64,000 nt of DNA. Origin: JASLCR01 sp964384345 (GTDB lineage: Bacteria; Patescibacteriota; Saccharimonadia; Saccharimonadales; Saccharimonadaceae). The notes under the pieces are model-generated. The model had not been told where the DNA came from. It saw only the letters and a program-made list of their open reading frames with translations, and did not search any database. This document shows, piece by piece, positions 24,183 to 33,100 of the stretch (positions are counted from its first letter, which is position 1; the number at the start of each line of letters is the position of its first letter). The stretch covers positions 160,848 to 224,847 of the forward strand of contig CAYLKD010000001.1 in NCBI GenBank assembly GCA_964384345.1, in the 5' to 3' direction. The translations under genes were made by a program, and so were the position numbers.

Positions 24183-24770
24183 CTAGATACGAAGTTTGTG
24201 AATTATTTTATCAAAGGCATCTGGCTGTACATCGGCCATCGGTAGATACGACCCGAGAAAATCAACTGCCTCTTCGCCAACTTCTGCAGGAAAATACACA
24301 GCAAGACTTGGCCGAAAACGTTTAATCGGCACTAGTACCAATGAATGCATGCCCCGCTCCTGCATAACACCGAAGCTTTTAAACTCTCCAAGAGGATGTA
24401 ACTGATCGTTGATATGTAGACCTTTTGCTGACAGAGTATAGCTCACAACTCGCGGTGGTCGATGTGTGTACAATATCAATGCCACGGCCATTACGGGGAC
24501 TAAAACAACAAATGTCCAAGCACCAAGTAGGATTGCTATCCCCATGAGTACGATAGTTACCGCGAAAAATCCTACGTACCACAATGGCGTCTGCTCTTGT
24601 TGAATGTATTCCGCCGCTTGCCATTGAATCGGATCCGGAGTCGGTAATTGTGATGGCATCGGCTGCTGATCGCCGTCGTAGTTCATCTCCTCAACCGGCT
24701 GAATATCTTGAATGCCGACATCATTTGATTGGTCGTAAGGCTGACCACTAGTTGGATCACTTGGTTGCAT
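24183..24770 (-). CDS. Membrane protein with PH-like cytoplasmic part, unknown
   Basis: 195 aa. The first 60 residues are Pro/Gln/Asp-rich and probably disordered. Two membrane helices follow (WYVGFFAVTIVLMGIAILLGA and FVVLVPVMAVALILY), then a soluble domain of about 85 residues with RVVSYTLSAKGLHINDQLHPLGEFKSFGV, a pattern that resembles bacterial PH-type/YdbT-like domains, though this is only a resemblance. TATACT ends 6 nt before the ATG at 24770. Role unknown. Confidence 0.7.
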   Translation of the reverse strand: MQPSDPTSGQPYDQSNDVGIQDIQPVEEMNYDGDQQPMPSQLPTPDPIQWQAAEYIQQEQTPLWYVGFFAVTIVLMGIAILLGAWTFVVLVPVMAVALILYTHRPPRVVSYTLSAKGLHINDQLHPLGEFKSFGVMQERGMHSLVLVPIKRFRPSLAVYFPAEVGEEAVDFLGSYLPMADVQPDAFDKIIHKLRI

Positions 24771-24907
24771 GTAGTTAGTATAGCATGAGAGTCATATTGC
24801 GCAGGAGAGGTGAGAGCGGTATCGTGACACATGTCTTGGTTACTCTATTTATTCAAACAAAGGTGTGCGCCTAATTGATTTGGCTGGCGTACGAAGACAA
24901 TATCAAA

Positions 24908-25438
24908 TTAATAAATTTTATCGATTATATACTGAGCAGATTCAGCAACAGTCAATTTGCTCGTATTGAGTGTTATAGCAGTAGGTGTAAATTTAGTCAC
25001 AAAGTCATATTGCTTAAGAATATCATTCATAACTTTCTTGTTAGTAATTTTTCCATACTGTTTCCGAGATTGTTCGTCTACTCTCAACATCAAATCTGCT
25101 TCTTTTGCGATAAGCTGTACAGCATATACTTGGGCGCCGACACTTTCACAAATTTCATATAATTCACTCATAAATCGTACATCATCTGGCACGTTTGCCG
25201 CATAAGCAAATGTTGTAATGATATTGCCTGTGCTTGCTGCAGCGGCAGTTTTCAGTATATCAGTATGTGTACGGTAAATAAGTTCTTGAAAACGTGGGTT
25301 ATCACGGCCTACAAGCGGTTCGATCACGTCTATGATCTTGTGATTGTCAAATATTTTAATATCAGCAATTTTAGCGACTGCCTTTGCGACTGATAATTTA
25401 CCAACTGCAGGCGCTCCATACAAAATAACTAGTTTCAT
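24908..25438 (-). CDS. P-loop kinase-like protein
   Basis: 176 aa from the ATG at 25438; TATTAT ends 6 nt upstream, so the longer frame to 25498 is not used. MKLVILYGAPAVGKLSVAKA contains a Walker A of the GxxxxGK(S/T) type with Leu in the variable place (GAPAVGKLS). FDNHKIIDVIEPLVG and DVRFMSELYEICESVGAQVYAVQLIAKEADLMLRV resemble shikimate/adenylate-kinase-like enzymes. The substrate is unknown. A 17-bp terminator hairpin lies upstream at 25474, belonging to the preceding tRNA. Confidence 0.75.
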   Translation of the reverse strand: MKLVILYGAPAVGKLSVAKAVAKIADIKIFDNHKIIDVIEPLVGRDNPRFQELIYRTHTDILKTAAAASTGNIITTFAYAANVPDDVRFMSELYEICESVGAQVYAVQLIAKEADLMLRVDEQSRKQYGKITNKKVMNDILKQYDFVTKFTPTAITLNTSKLTVAESAQYIIDKIY

Positions 25439-25473
25439 GTTCGTATAATAACAAATAAAATATCCTGCTGTGC

Positions 25474-25511
25474 AAATAGAAAAGACATGCAGCCGCATGT
25501 CTTTTCTATTT
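25474..25511 (-). terminator. 17-bp-stem terminator abutting tRNA-Ser (GCU)
   Basis: AAATAGAAAAGACATGC (25474-25490), loop AGCC, GCATGTCTTTTCTATTT (25495-25511); no mismatch. Its last base is the first base of the encoded CCA complement. Confidence 0.9.
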
Positions 25512-25603
25512 GGCGGAGGAGGGGAGATTCGAACTCCCGCTCCAGATCTCTCCGGACTAATGATTTAGCAAACCATCCCCTTAAGCCACTTGGGTACCCC
25601 TCC
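25511..25603 (-). tRNA. tRNA-Ser (GCU)
   Basis: Minus strand: acceptor GGAGGGG with CTCCTCC, anticodon arm ATGGT-TTGCTAA-ATCAT giving GCT, long variable arm, AGTTCGAATCT T-arm, encoded CCA. 93 nt. Confidence 0.94.
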
Positions 25604-25748
25604 GTATGGGTGTAATGTGGAGCAACCAGATTTTTCGGGCGCTACTCCAACTCCTTAGACTATATCACATCACAGAGGCCAAGCGGTAGACATTTGGGGC
25701 ATATTTGCTATAGTAGAACATAAGATACTTAGACAAAAGGATAATTAT

Positions 25749-26162
25749 ATGATGAAACTACTCAATCAAAAGGTTCTCCCAGCGATCACGCTAGCTGTTT
25801 TATCGGTAGCATTGTTTGCAAGCGGTCAAACAGCTTATGCTTTCGGCGGAACTATTCAAAACGGTGCAGACTCTGCACGAGGCAGTGATCAATCAGCAAA
25901 TCTTTTCGGAAATAGCGGAATTTTTCAGACCATTACAAATGTTTTGCTATTCATTCTCGGTGCAGTTTCGGTCATCATGATTATAATCGGTGGACTGCGA
26001 TACGTTGTATCGGGTGGTAATTCGGCTAACGTCACTGCTGCTAAAAACACGATTCTTTATGCAATTGTCGGTATTATCGTTGCAATTCTCGCGTATGCCA
26101 TCGTCAACTTTGTTCTCGGTAGCTTCACTGCAGGTGGTGCTAGTGGTGGCACAAACATTTAA
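25749..26162 (+). CDS. T4SS pilin-like (VirB2-type) protein, isolated copy
   Basis: 137 aa (or one less if the second ATG is used). AAAAGGA precedes the start. Signal peptide ending QTAYA, a short exported part, then two long membrane helices (ITNVLLFILGAVSVIMIIIGGLRYV and AKNTILYAIVGIIVAILAYAIVNFVLG) joined by SGGNSANVTA. This layout is that of the T4SS-pilin family of Patescibacteria and of VirB2/TrbC. It is nearly the same protein as 27725-28126 but lies apart from the main array, across comF and hsp20. TATAGT lies upstream as a -10 box. A C-terminal GGASGGTN tail is unique to this copy. Confidence 0.88.
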   Translation: MMKLLNQKVLPAITLAVLSVALFASGQTAYAFGGTIQNGADSARGSDQSANLFGNSGIFQTITNVLLFILGAVSVIMIIIGGLRYVVSGGNSANVTAAKNTILYAIVGIIVAILAYAIVNFVLGSFTAGGASGGTNI

Positions 26163-26178
26163 CTTCAGTTAATGAACC

Positions 26179-26309
<131 letters not shown>

Positions 26310-26324
26310 AAAACTTTCTTCATT

Positions 26325-27008
26325 TTAACAGATGGTGGCTCTTTGGTCGAGGGGTTGGCGACAGATAACCGCAACCCATACCGCACTCGCTCCTGCATCA
26401 ACTAGTTGCTGCGCCGCATGACGTATCGTTGCACCCGTCGTATAGACATCATCGATCAGTAAATATGGCTGATCGGTATCGATAGAACCCCTCGCTGCAA
26501 ACGCCGCAGCAGCCTGAATTTCTCGCGCACGTTTTGTTGCACCCAATTGGGTCGCATTATTTTGTCGTAAAAGCGTACGCTGTTAGCTGAGATGACGCAT
26601 ACGCGCAAATCGCCGCGCGATTAACTCAGTATGGTCAAACCCTCGTAGTCGGATATGACGCGAGATAGTAGGAACAGCAGTAATCACCGTATCCACGGGT
26701 ATTACTGGTACTGTCGTATCAAGCAAATCTACAAGATCTTGAAAGACTGCTCGTTTATGCTCAAATTTATATGCGTCTAAAATCGTATCAAGGATGCCTT
26801 CGTGACTACCGACAACCCACGCTTTTTCAAAGGGTAACATGTGACCTGCACATCTATTAGTGCCTATAGTAGGTCGCATGCATGCGATGCACTGCGAAAA
26901 TGGCTCACTACTGATGTTATATTTACAATTTTCACATAAAACCCGGCCTATTTTATTGCATGAATAACAGTAGTGTGGAGCGAAGTATTGCAGAAGCTGG
27001 TCAAGCAT
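26325..27008 (-). pseudogene. comF: comF (phosphoribosyltransferase-like) split by an in-frame TAA
   Basis: ComF-type proteins assist natural DNA uptake. From 27008 the frame encodes the N-terminal zinc fingers (YCYSCNK...CENC, QCIACMRP...RCAGH) and DTVITAVPTISRHIRLRGFDHTELIARRFA, then meets TAA at 26583-26585 after MRHLS. Without shifting, the same frame continues QRTLLRQNNATQLGATKRAR and ends with the PRTase motif YLLIDDVYTTGATIRHAA. The two parts together give 226 residues plus the stop position, the normal length. A single nonsense change would explain it. A TATAAT box and AAAGGAAGGG precede the start. Sequencing error or a split protein are alternatives. Confidence 0.85.
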
Positions 27009-27039
27009 TGTACTTTTTACGTTTAAGCCCTTCCTTTAG

Positions 27040-27068
27040 TTGATTATAGGGTACAGCTTCGTTATACT
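27040..27068 (+). promoter_or_regulatory. hsp20 promoter
   Basis: TTGATT (27040-27045), 17 nt, TATACT (27063-27068). It overlaps the divergent -10 box of comF. The leader of about 37 nt carries GGAGGA before the ATG. Confidence 0.75.
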
Positions 27069-27111
27069 GAAGAGGACAATCTGTCAAGCCTAGAGGAATG
27101 TGGAGGAAATC

Positions 27112-27594
27112 ATGGCTCGTAAACAAAATGACGATCTGTTGATCGAAGACGAACTCGCTGCGGCGTTTCTGAACGACGACGATTTGCAATCTGACAATAC
27201 ACCAGTACAGCAACCCGCTGATGATGCTGGCCAACCTAACGACAATTGGGACGATACTGAAGAGGACTTTCCCGGCCAATTAGCTGTCGACGTCTACGAG
27301 ACGACCGATCGACTTGTGGTCAAAGCTCGCACCGCCGGTGTGAACAAAGAAGACCTCGATGTAAGTATTTCTGATGGTATCCTTACTATCAGCGGTACAC
27401 TCAGTAGCGGCGACGACACCGATGCGACCAACTGGCACATCCAAGAGTGCTATTGGGGTGAATTCAGCCGAACTGTAGCACTACCAGTTGCAGTCAAAGA
27501 AGACGAAGCTGCTGCTGCACTAAAAGACGGCGTACTGTCTATTTCGTTCCCGAAAGTACAACAAGAGCAAGCAAAGAAAATCGCAATTCAATAA
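27112..27594 (+). CDS. Small heat-shock protein, Hsp20/alpha-crystallin family
   Basis: 160 aa from the ATG at 27112, with GGAGGAAATC upstream. The first 60 residues are acidic and Gln/Asn-rich. The alpha-crystallin domain follows (about 65-155): LAVDVYETTDRLVVKARTAGVNKEDLDVSISDGILTISG, GEFSRTVALPVAVKEDEAAAALKDGVLSISFPK. A short tail EQAKKIAIQ contains the I-x-I motif used for assembly. Holds unfolding proteins in the cytoplasm. Own promoter and terminator. No CIRCE is visible, so it is not under HrcA by this evidence. Confidence 0.93.
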   Translation: MARKQNDDLLIEDELAAAFLNDDDLQSDNTPVQQPADDAGQPNDNWDDTEEDFPGQLAVDVYETTDRLVVKARTAGVNKEDLDVSISDGILTISGTLSSGDDTDATNWHIQECYWGEFSRTVALPVAVKEDEAAAALKDGVLSISFPKVQQEQAKKIAIQ

Positions 27595-27615
27595 AAGTGC
27601 GAAATGAGTGATTAC

Positions 27616-27645
27616 AAATACCGGTCGGCATCTCGACCGGTATTT
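27616..27645 (+). terminator. hsp20 terminator
   Basis: AAATACCGGTCG (27616-27627), loop GCATCT, CGACCGGTATTT (27634-27645), followed by more T. Confidence 0.9.
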
Positions 27646-27669
27646 TTGTATCATCGCCAGTTGTGACAT

Positions 27670-27696
27670 AAAAAAACCAGGAGGTAAGTCCTGATA
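27670..27696 (-). terminator. Terminator of the pilin array
   Basis: On the minus strand ATCAGGA, CTTACC, TCCTGGT and then a run of T, downstream of the last pilin gene. Confidence 0.75.
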
Positions 27697-27724
27697 TTTT
27701 TATAAATTTTCGCTGCGTCTCTAA

Positions 27725-28126
27725 CTAATTGTTTGCAAAGCTAGTCAGTACGAAGTTGACGATAGCGTATGCTAAAATCGCGACGATAACACCAATGATT
27801 GCGTACAAAATAGTGTTTTTTGCACTTGTGATAGCTGAGCTATCACCACCAGATACCGTGTAACGAATGCCACCGATGATCAGCATAATAACTGATATTG
27901 CACCGATGATGAACAGTAGTACGTTTGTAATAGTCTTAAAGATACCATCTGATCCAAATAGATTTGATGATTGATCTTTTCCTTGAGCTGAACCCGCACC
28001 GTCGTTTATACCCTGATCAAAGACAGCATGTGCTGCTGGAGCTACTGGGACAACTGCGCTCACGCCAAGGGCAAGTACTGGTACGATGAGCAGTCCTCGC
28101 AGTGCGTTTTTGAGTGCTAATTTCAT
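27725..28126 (-). CDS. T4SS pilin-like protein
   Basis: 133 aa. Signal peptide (LLIVPVLALGVSAVVPVAPA ending AHA), exported segment VFDQGINDGAGSAQGKDQSSNLFGSDG, then two membrane helices ITNVLLFIIGAISVIMLIIGGIRY and AKNTILYAIIGVIVAILAYAIVNFVLTSF around SGGDSSAITS. It shares SxQGxDQSxNLFGxxGIFxTITNVLLF with the copy at 25749, so the two are recent paralogues. AAAGGAAA precedes the start. Last gene of the six-gene minus-strand pilin operon. Confidence 0.88.
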   Translation of the reverse strand: MKLALKNALRGLLIVPVLALGVSAVVPVAPAAHAVFDQGINDGAGSAQGKDQSSNLFGSDGIFKTITNVLLFIIGAISVIMLIIGGIRYTVSGGDSSAITSAKNTILYAIIGVIVAILAYAIVNFVLTSFANN

Positions 28127-28194
28127 AATTTATTGTTTCCTTTCTAATTGTTCTTCTCTTACGTTATATCAAATTCTACTCTGTTTGTTAACCC

Positions 28195-28569
28195 CTACTT
28201 CGTCAGTGATGTCACGACAAAGTTCACGATAGCGTAAGCCATGATAGCAACGATGAGTCCGATAACTGCGTACAAAATGGTATTTTTTGCACTAGTTATC
28301 TGTGAACTGTCCCCGTTAGAGGTCGTATACTTGATACCACCAATAACAATCATGATAACGGCTATCGCCCCAAGGATATAGAGCAAAATATTCACAATAT
28401 TTTTTATAAATGTGCCAACATCTTTCTGCCCGCTTCCACCAGCTGCGCTAATGCCGCTATTTATACCAGCTTTGGTATCAAGCGCGTACGTCGTGGGCGC
28501 CACAGTAACTCCGAAAACTCCGACGAGCGCCAATGTTATCATCATAGACTGTACTATTTTTTTAATCAT
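28195..28569 (-). CDS. T4SS pilin-like protein
   Basis: 124 aa. Signal peptide with MITLALVGVFGVTVAPTTYA, exported segment DTKAGINSGISAAGGSGQKDVGTF, helices IKNIVNILLYILGAIAVIMIVIGGIKY and AKNTILYAVIGLIVAIMAYAIVNFVVTSL around SNGDSSQITS. It has the pattern of its neighbours (TLYA-VG-GLIVAIMAxxIVN) but a different exported part. Gene spacing of 68 nt on one side and 25 nt on the other keeps it within the operon. Confidence 0.87.
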   Translation of the reverse strand: MIKKIVQSMMITLALVGVFGVTVAPTTYALDTKAGINSGISAAGGSGQKDVGTFIKNIVNILLYILGAIAVIMIVIGGIKYTTSNGDSSQITSAKNTILYAVIGLIVAIMAYAIVNFVVTSLTK

Positions 28570-28594
28570 ACTATTTCCTTTCGTTATTGATTAA

Positions 28595-28969
28595 TTAGAG
28601 TCGACCGACGACTAGGTTTACTATCGAAAATGCCATAATAGCCACTACTAACCCGACCACTGCGTACAAAATGGTATTTTTTGCACTAGTTATTTTACCT
28701 GCGTCACCGTTTGATGTTGCGTATTTTATGCCGCCTACAATGATCATTATGACACTAATGATACCGACAACGTACAAGAGTAAATTGATAATCGACTGGA
28801 TGAGCGTATTTGTTTTCGCTGGGCCTGCCTTTGTTTCAGCACAAACGACACTCGAGCTGCCGCTACAGTTTTTAAACACATTAATTGCATGTGCTGGTTG
28901 AGATACCAACGTCATAGTACCTATAAAGCTTGCAACTGCGATAACTAATCCTGCTATAAGTTTTTTCAT
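28595..28969 (-). CDS. T4SS pilin-like protein with cysteine pair
   Basis: 124 aa. Signal peptide ending in QPAHA, then INVFKNCSGSSSVVCAETKAGPAKTNT with two cysteines that could form a disulfide outside the membrane, then helices LIQSIINLLLYVVGIISVIMIIVGGIKY and AKNTILYAVVGLVVAIMAFSIVNLVVG around SNGDAGKITS. The start overlaps the stop of the gene before it (ATGA), so translation is coupled. Confidence 0.87.
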   Translation of the reverse strand: MKKLIAGLVIAVASFIGTMTLVSQPAHAINVFKNCSGSSSVVCAETKAGPAKTNTLIQSIINLLLYVVGIISVIMIIVGGIKYATSNGDAGKITSAKNTILYAVVGLVVAIMAFSIVNLVVGRL

Positions 28970-29253
28970 CCAAATCTCCCGCTTACAAAGCCTGTTATTA
29001 CAAATGCCGACATTATCACGCCAAGTCCAACGATAGCGTAGATGATTGCTTCACGTGCGGTCTTCGTCTTGCCTGGATCACCATTTGATATCGAATAAAA
29101 GATACCAGCAATTATAATGACTACTACCGCTACAATACCTGCCGCGAAGTAAACGGTATTTAAAATACCCATTAGCACGTCATTAGCACTTATCGTGCTA
29201 TCGATACCTGCATCTTTTGCACTAATTGCAAAATTAACGACCGAGTTCATCAT
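28966..29253 (-). CDS. Short T4SS pilin-like protein without signal peptide
   Basis: 95 aa. No cleavable signal is seen; a short N-terminal part (VVNFAISAKDAGIDSTISAND) is followed by two helices, VLMGILNTVYFAAGIVAVVVIIIAGIFYS and AREAIIYAIVGLGVIMSAFVITGFV, joined by SNGDPGKTKT. It is the smallest member of the set. Overlaps both neighbours by 4 nt (ATGA on each side). Confidence 0.82.
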   Translation of the reverse strand: MMNSVVNFAISAKDAGIDSTISANDVLMGILNTVYFAAGIVAVVVIIIAGIFYSISNGDPGKTKTAREAIIYAIVGLGVIMSAFVITGFVSGRFG

Positions 29254-29696
29254 TTGATATTTCCTGCGATGAGGTTAACAATTGCTATCGACATAAATGA
29301 TATCACAAGTCCAATTATCGCGTTGAGGATGGTTTTTTTACCACCAGAGACCCCGTTACTATCTCCTGCACTTGTCAGATATTTAAATCCTCCATACATG
29401 ATAAATGCGACAGAGACATACGCTACGAGCATCAACATGATCTGAATAATATTAAGCGTAATAATCGATATATAGCGAGAAATCTGGGTGTTGGGATCAC
29501 CGCCTAGTTGCTGAGGCGACATGAGCGAGCAGTCGCTATTGGTAATACCATCGTACCAAGCAGGGAAGCCCAAAAATGACGCACGACAATTTTTAGCTGC
29601 AGGGTCTGGCGCAACTGCAGCAGATGCAGTGAGAGCAGGAGAAATAGTCGCGACTGCCACAACCACACTAATAAGTATGAGTATTTTTCGTAACAT
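29250..29696 (-). CDS. Pilin-like two-helix protein with longer exported part
   Basis: 148 aa. Signal peptide (ILILISVVVAVATISPALTA, ASA), exported segment of about 50 residues with two cysteines (NCRASFLGFPAWYDGITNSDC), then helices ISIITLNIIQIMLMLVAYVSVAFIMYGGFKYL and KKTILNAIIGLVISFMSIAIVNLIAGN around SAGDSNGVSG. It keeps the family linker GD-S/N-G but is more distant from the others. Joined by TAATG to the previous gene and by an ATGA overlap to the next. Confidence 0.8.
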   Translation of the reverse strand: MLRKILILISVVVAVATISPALTASAAVAPDPAAKNCRASFLGFPAWYDGITNSDCSLMSPQQLGGDPNTQISRYISIITLNIIQIMLMLVAYVSVAFIMYGGFKYLTSAGDSNGVSGGKKTILNAIIGLVISFMSIAIVNLIAGNIK

Positions 29697-30085
29697 TAGT
29701 GAAACACCCCTCCTGGAACAAGATATTGTAAAAGCGAGTACATTAGCGCATACGCAATAATACCGATTACAATATCTCGGATCATATCTTTGGCTTTTGT
29801 AACCTGACTAGCATTATCTGCCGCGCTAGCATACAGAATAGACGCATAGACAATACCTCCGACCGCAGCAATACCAACACCACCCGTGAGAATATTAAGC
29901 ACAATAATTAGGAGTGACCAGATCGCATTATCTGTACCAGCCGAACAGTTAATCACAGTTGTTTTTGCCTGACCACAATCTGCGAAAGATGTGTGAGTGA
30001 CCATCAGTGCCATAAGAAGCGCGAGCAACAAACCTAGCATTAGTGAGGTTGTAGTAAGTAGCGTATATTTTTGTTTTTTCATCAT
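29696..30085 (-). CDS. Pilin-like two-helix protein, first gene of the array
   Basis: 129 aa. Signal peptide (SLMLGLLLALLMALMVTHTSFA), two cysteines (DCGQAKTTVINCSAGT), then helices LLIIVLNILTGGVGIAAVGGIVYASILYA and AKDMIRDIVIGIIAYALMYSLLQYLV. The linker SAADNASQVT replaces the GD motif of the others. Upstream on the minus strand TTGCCT and TATGTT are 17 nt apart, and the ATG pair follows within about 8 nt. It shares the divergent promoter region 30086-30194 with the VirB6-like operon. Confidence 0.78.
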   Translation of the reverse strand: MMKKQKYTLLTTTSLMLGLLLALLMALMVTHTSFADCGQAKTTVINCSAGTDNAIWSLLIIVLNILTGGVGIAAVGGIVYASILYASAADNASQVTKAKDMIRDIVIGIIAYALMYSLLQYLVPGGVFH

Positions 30086-30156
30086 ACCGCTATTAACATA
30101 CGATAAAATATGCTTCTAGGCAAGTCCTCATCAGAGAGAAAATTAGCTTATGACTA

Positions 30157-30185
30157 TTGACTTTATATCTGTAACATGATACACT
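30157..30185 (+). promoter_or_regulatory. Promoter of the T4SS plus-strand operon
   Basis: TTGACT (30157-30162), 17 nt, TACACT (30180-30185); ATG at 30195 after 9 nt, hence probably leaderless. Confidence 0.8.
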
Positions 30186-30194
30186 AACTAAGAT

Positions 30195-33100
30195 ATGTGG
30201 GAAGGTCTCGTACTACTCCCGCGCGGTAGATTGTCCGTGCGGAACTTAATGGCTGTTTTCACCACGATTCTCGTGGCTTGGTTTGCATACGTCTTACTGC
30301 TTGCACCAACTGCACATGCGGCCGATGCAACATGGAACAAAGAGGCCATCGTCTACGACGGCCAGACCTATACAGGTCCTAAAAAAGCCACAGCAACCGA
30401 TGGCACCGGCCTCACGCCCGATTCGACCTACTATGTCTCTTTACAGACACCTGCAGGCAGTAGCACGCCCAATAAAGCATTCATGATCTACTTTGCTCCA
30501 GGTGTTAGTCCACCTACTGAAACCACAGCTCGCTATAGTGAATACACGTATACTAATGGCGTATACTCTAATCCGACAAATCGAAAACCAATTTCATTAG
30601 TACCGCAACCAGCAAGCGCAACTGCAAATACAGTTAACGCAGGAGGTACGACATCATGTGCCGTCGAAGGTATCGGTTGGATCGTCTGTCCAATCAGTAA
30701 CTTTCTCGCTAAAGGCATGGATTTAGTCTATAGCTATATCTCTGGTTTTCTTGTTGTCCGGCCACTCGCGACAACTCAAAATCAACCAATGTACCGTGTA
30801 TGGGCAGTGATGCGGGATCTTGCAAATATCTGTTTTGTAATCGGTTTTCTTATCATGGTGTATGGCCAGATCAGTGGTGGTCTCCTGTCAAATTACACCA
30901 TCAAAAAATTATTACCTCGGGTAATTGTTGCAGCAATCATGGTAAACGTTTCGTATTGGCTCTGTGCAATTGCCGTCGATCTGTTCAATATTCTCGGGTA
31001 CAGCGTACAGGACATCTTCATCAGCGTGCGCAACTCACTAGTAGGTAGTGAAGGCAATAGCTGGCAATTGGTCAGCTGGACCAGTCTTACATCGCTTATA
31101 CTCTCTGGTGGAAGCATATTAGCTGGTGGCTCGATCGCAGCATACCTTGGTATAACGTCAGCGACCACTGTTGCGGTGGGTGCTGGAGTCGGTGGATTAA
31201 TCATACTGGTATTACCACTGCTACTCAGTGGTTTATTCGTCGTTTTAATGACATTTCTTATCTTAGCCGCCCGGCAAGCCATCATTACCATCCTCATCAT
31301 CCTCGCACCATTAGCGTTCGTAGCGTACTTGTTACCAAATACTGAAGGATTGTTTGATAAATGGCGAAAAGCTTTTGTGACGCTTCTCCTCGTATTTCCT
31401 GCGTTCTCATTTGTATTCGGTGGATCACAACTCGCTGCGTCAATCGTGATCCAAAATGCTGACTCACTTAATATGATCATTCTGGCACTTGGTATTCAAG
31501 TAGCACCACTTGCTATCACACCGTTACTGCTTCGCCTTGGAGGTGGCACACTTAATCGATTTGCAGGTATTGTTAATAACCCGACTAAGGGTGTATTTGA
31601 TCGTGGTAAAACATGGGCGAACGGACGTACTGAACAAAATAAATCAAAAGGTTACGACGTTCTTGCTACTCGAGCAAAACGGATGGGGTATCCTGGCAAG
31701 CGCCCTTCAAGCAGTCGCCGCGGTCTTCGTGGAAGTGTAGAAACCGCTGGCATGCGGCTGAATCCTTTAAATGCTGCATATGCGCGTCAATATGACAAAG
31801 TAGAGCGTGAGCAAATGAAATCTGCCAATGATGCAGCGTTTGCTGGTAAATTTACGCAAACTGGCGCTGGCCGCCGTGTGAGTAATGCCAATCTTGATGC
31901 ACAGGGTGAGAAACATGCTGGTGATAATGCTAATGGACGAAGCTACAATAACTCTCTCTATAAAGGGATGCGGGGCACAGGCAGTACACAAGATGCTTAT
32001 CGCTATCAACTACATCATACTGCGCACATTGACAAAGGCATCGGTGATCTGTATGAAACTGCCGTTACGAATCATTCAGAACGTGACTTGCGACAACAGA
32101 TTAATGATTCGAGAAACTTGCGTAAAATATCTATCAGCTCTGCTGTTGATGCTGGTTTAGCAGAAAGCGCTAAAAAGTCAGTTGAAGCCAAGGGTGCGTT
32201 AGCGCTGAAATACACCGTTATGAGTACTCCCGGCCTTAAAGATCAAGCCATACTGACAATCAAGCTTGAAAAGAAAGCCGGTATGTTTGATGCCATCGTC
32301 CAAAAAGAAGGTGAAGCAGCATCACAACGCGAAATTGATGGCAGCAAAAAACTCAAAAGAGTCCTTTACAAAACAGTAGAATATGAAAATGAAGCAAAAA
32401 CTATCGGCAACAAATTGCAAAAAAAGGCTGAAAGTCGTTGGGAGACGATTACCAATGACATCGCTAGTCCTGAATACAATGCAGACCTGCGAAGTTTACG
32501 TTTAGAAGAAATTGAATCTACTGATGCACTCAAGCGGGCTGAGACGCAGTGGAACGAGGTCATCGAGACAATCCGACGAGATGGCGCAAGTGCAGCTACA
32601 ATTACCTCACAGCGCGACCGGGTGGCTGCTGGTAGCATTAGGCAGAGTACACAAGACACAACTGCTAGTGAAAAAGCGACTGAAGACATAAAAGCTGTCG
32701 TAAGAAGTCGCGCTGAAAAACAGTATGTTGAAAGCGCAAAAGGATCAACCCTTAGTGCTGGTGCACAAGCTGCAAGAGATGTTCTTGAATCAGTTAAAGC
32801 CACTGAGTCTGCTAAGCTTCAGGAGTGGCGCACTGAGGCTGGCGCTGAAGGTTTGACTGGCGACGAAGCACGTATAGCAGAGCAATTACGAGAAGCCGAC
32901 ATTATCAAGAAAGCCCAGAGTCAGCGAACTGCGCAATCAGTAGGTCTTGCGAATCAAGAATATGCAGGCGGAGTACTCAATGGTGCGACTATACCTGGTG
33001 GAACACAAACTATAGCAGAAATTGCCGGAGGTATTAGTGGTAATGCAGGTATTAGTCAAGCTAAGGCAACTGCAAAGCAAACTGTTATCGAGGGAGCAAA

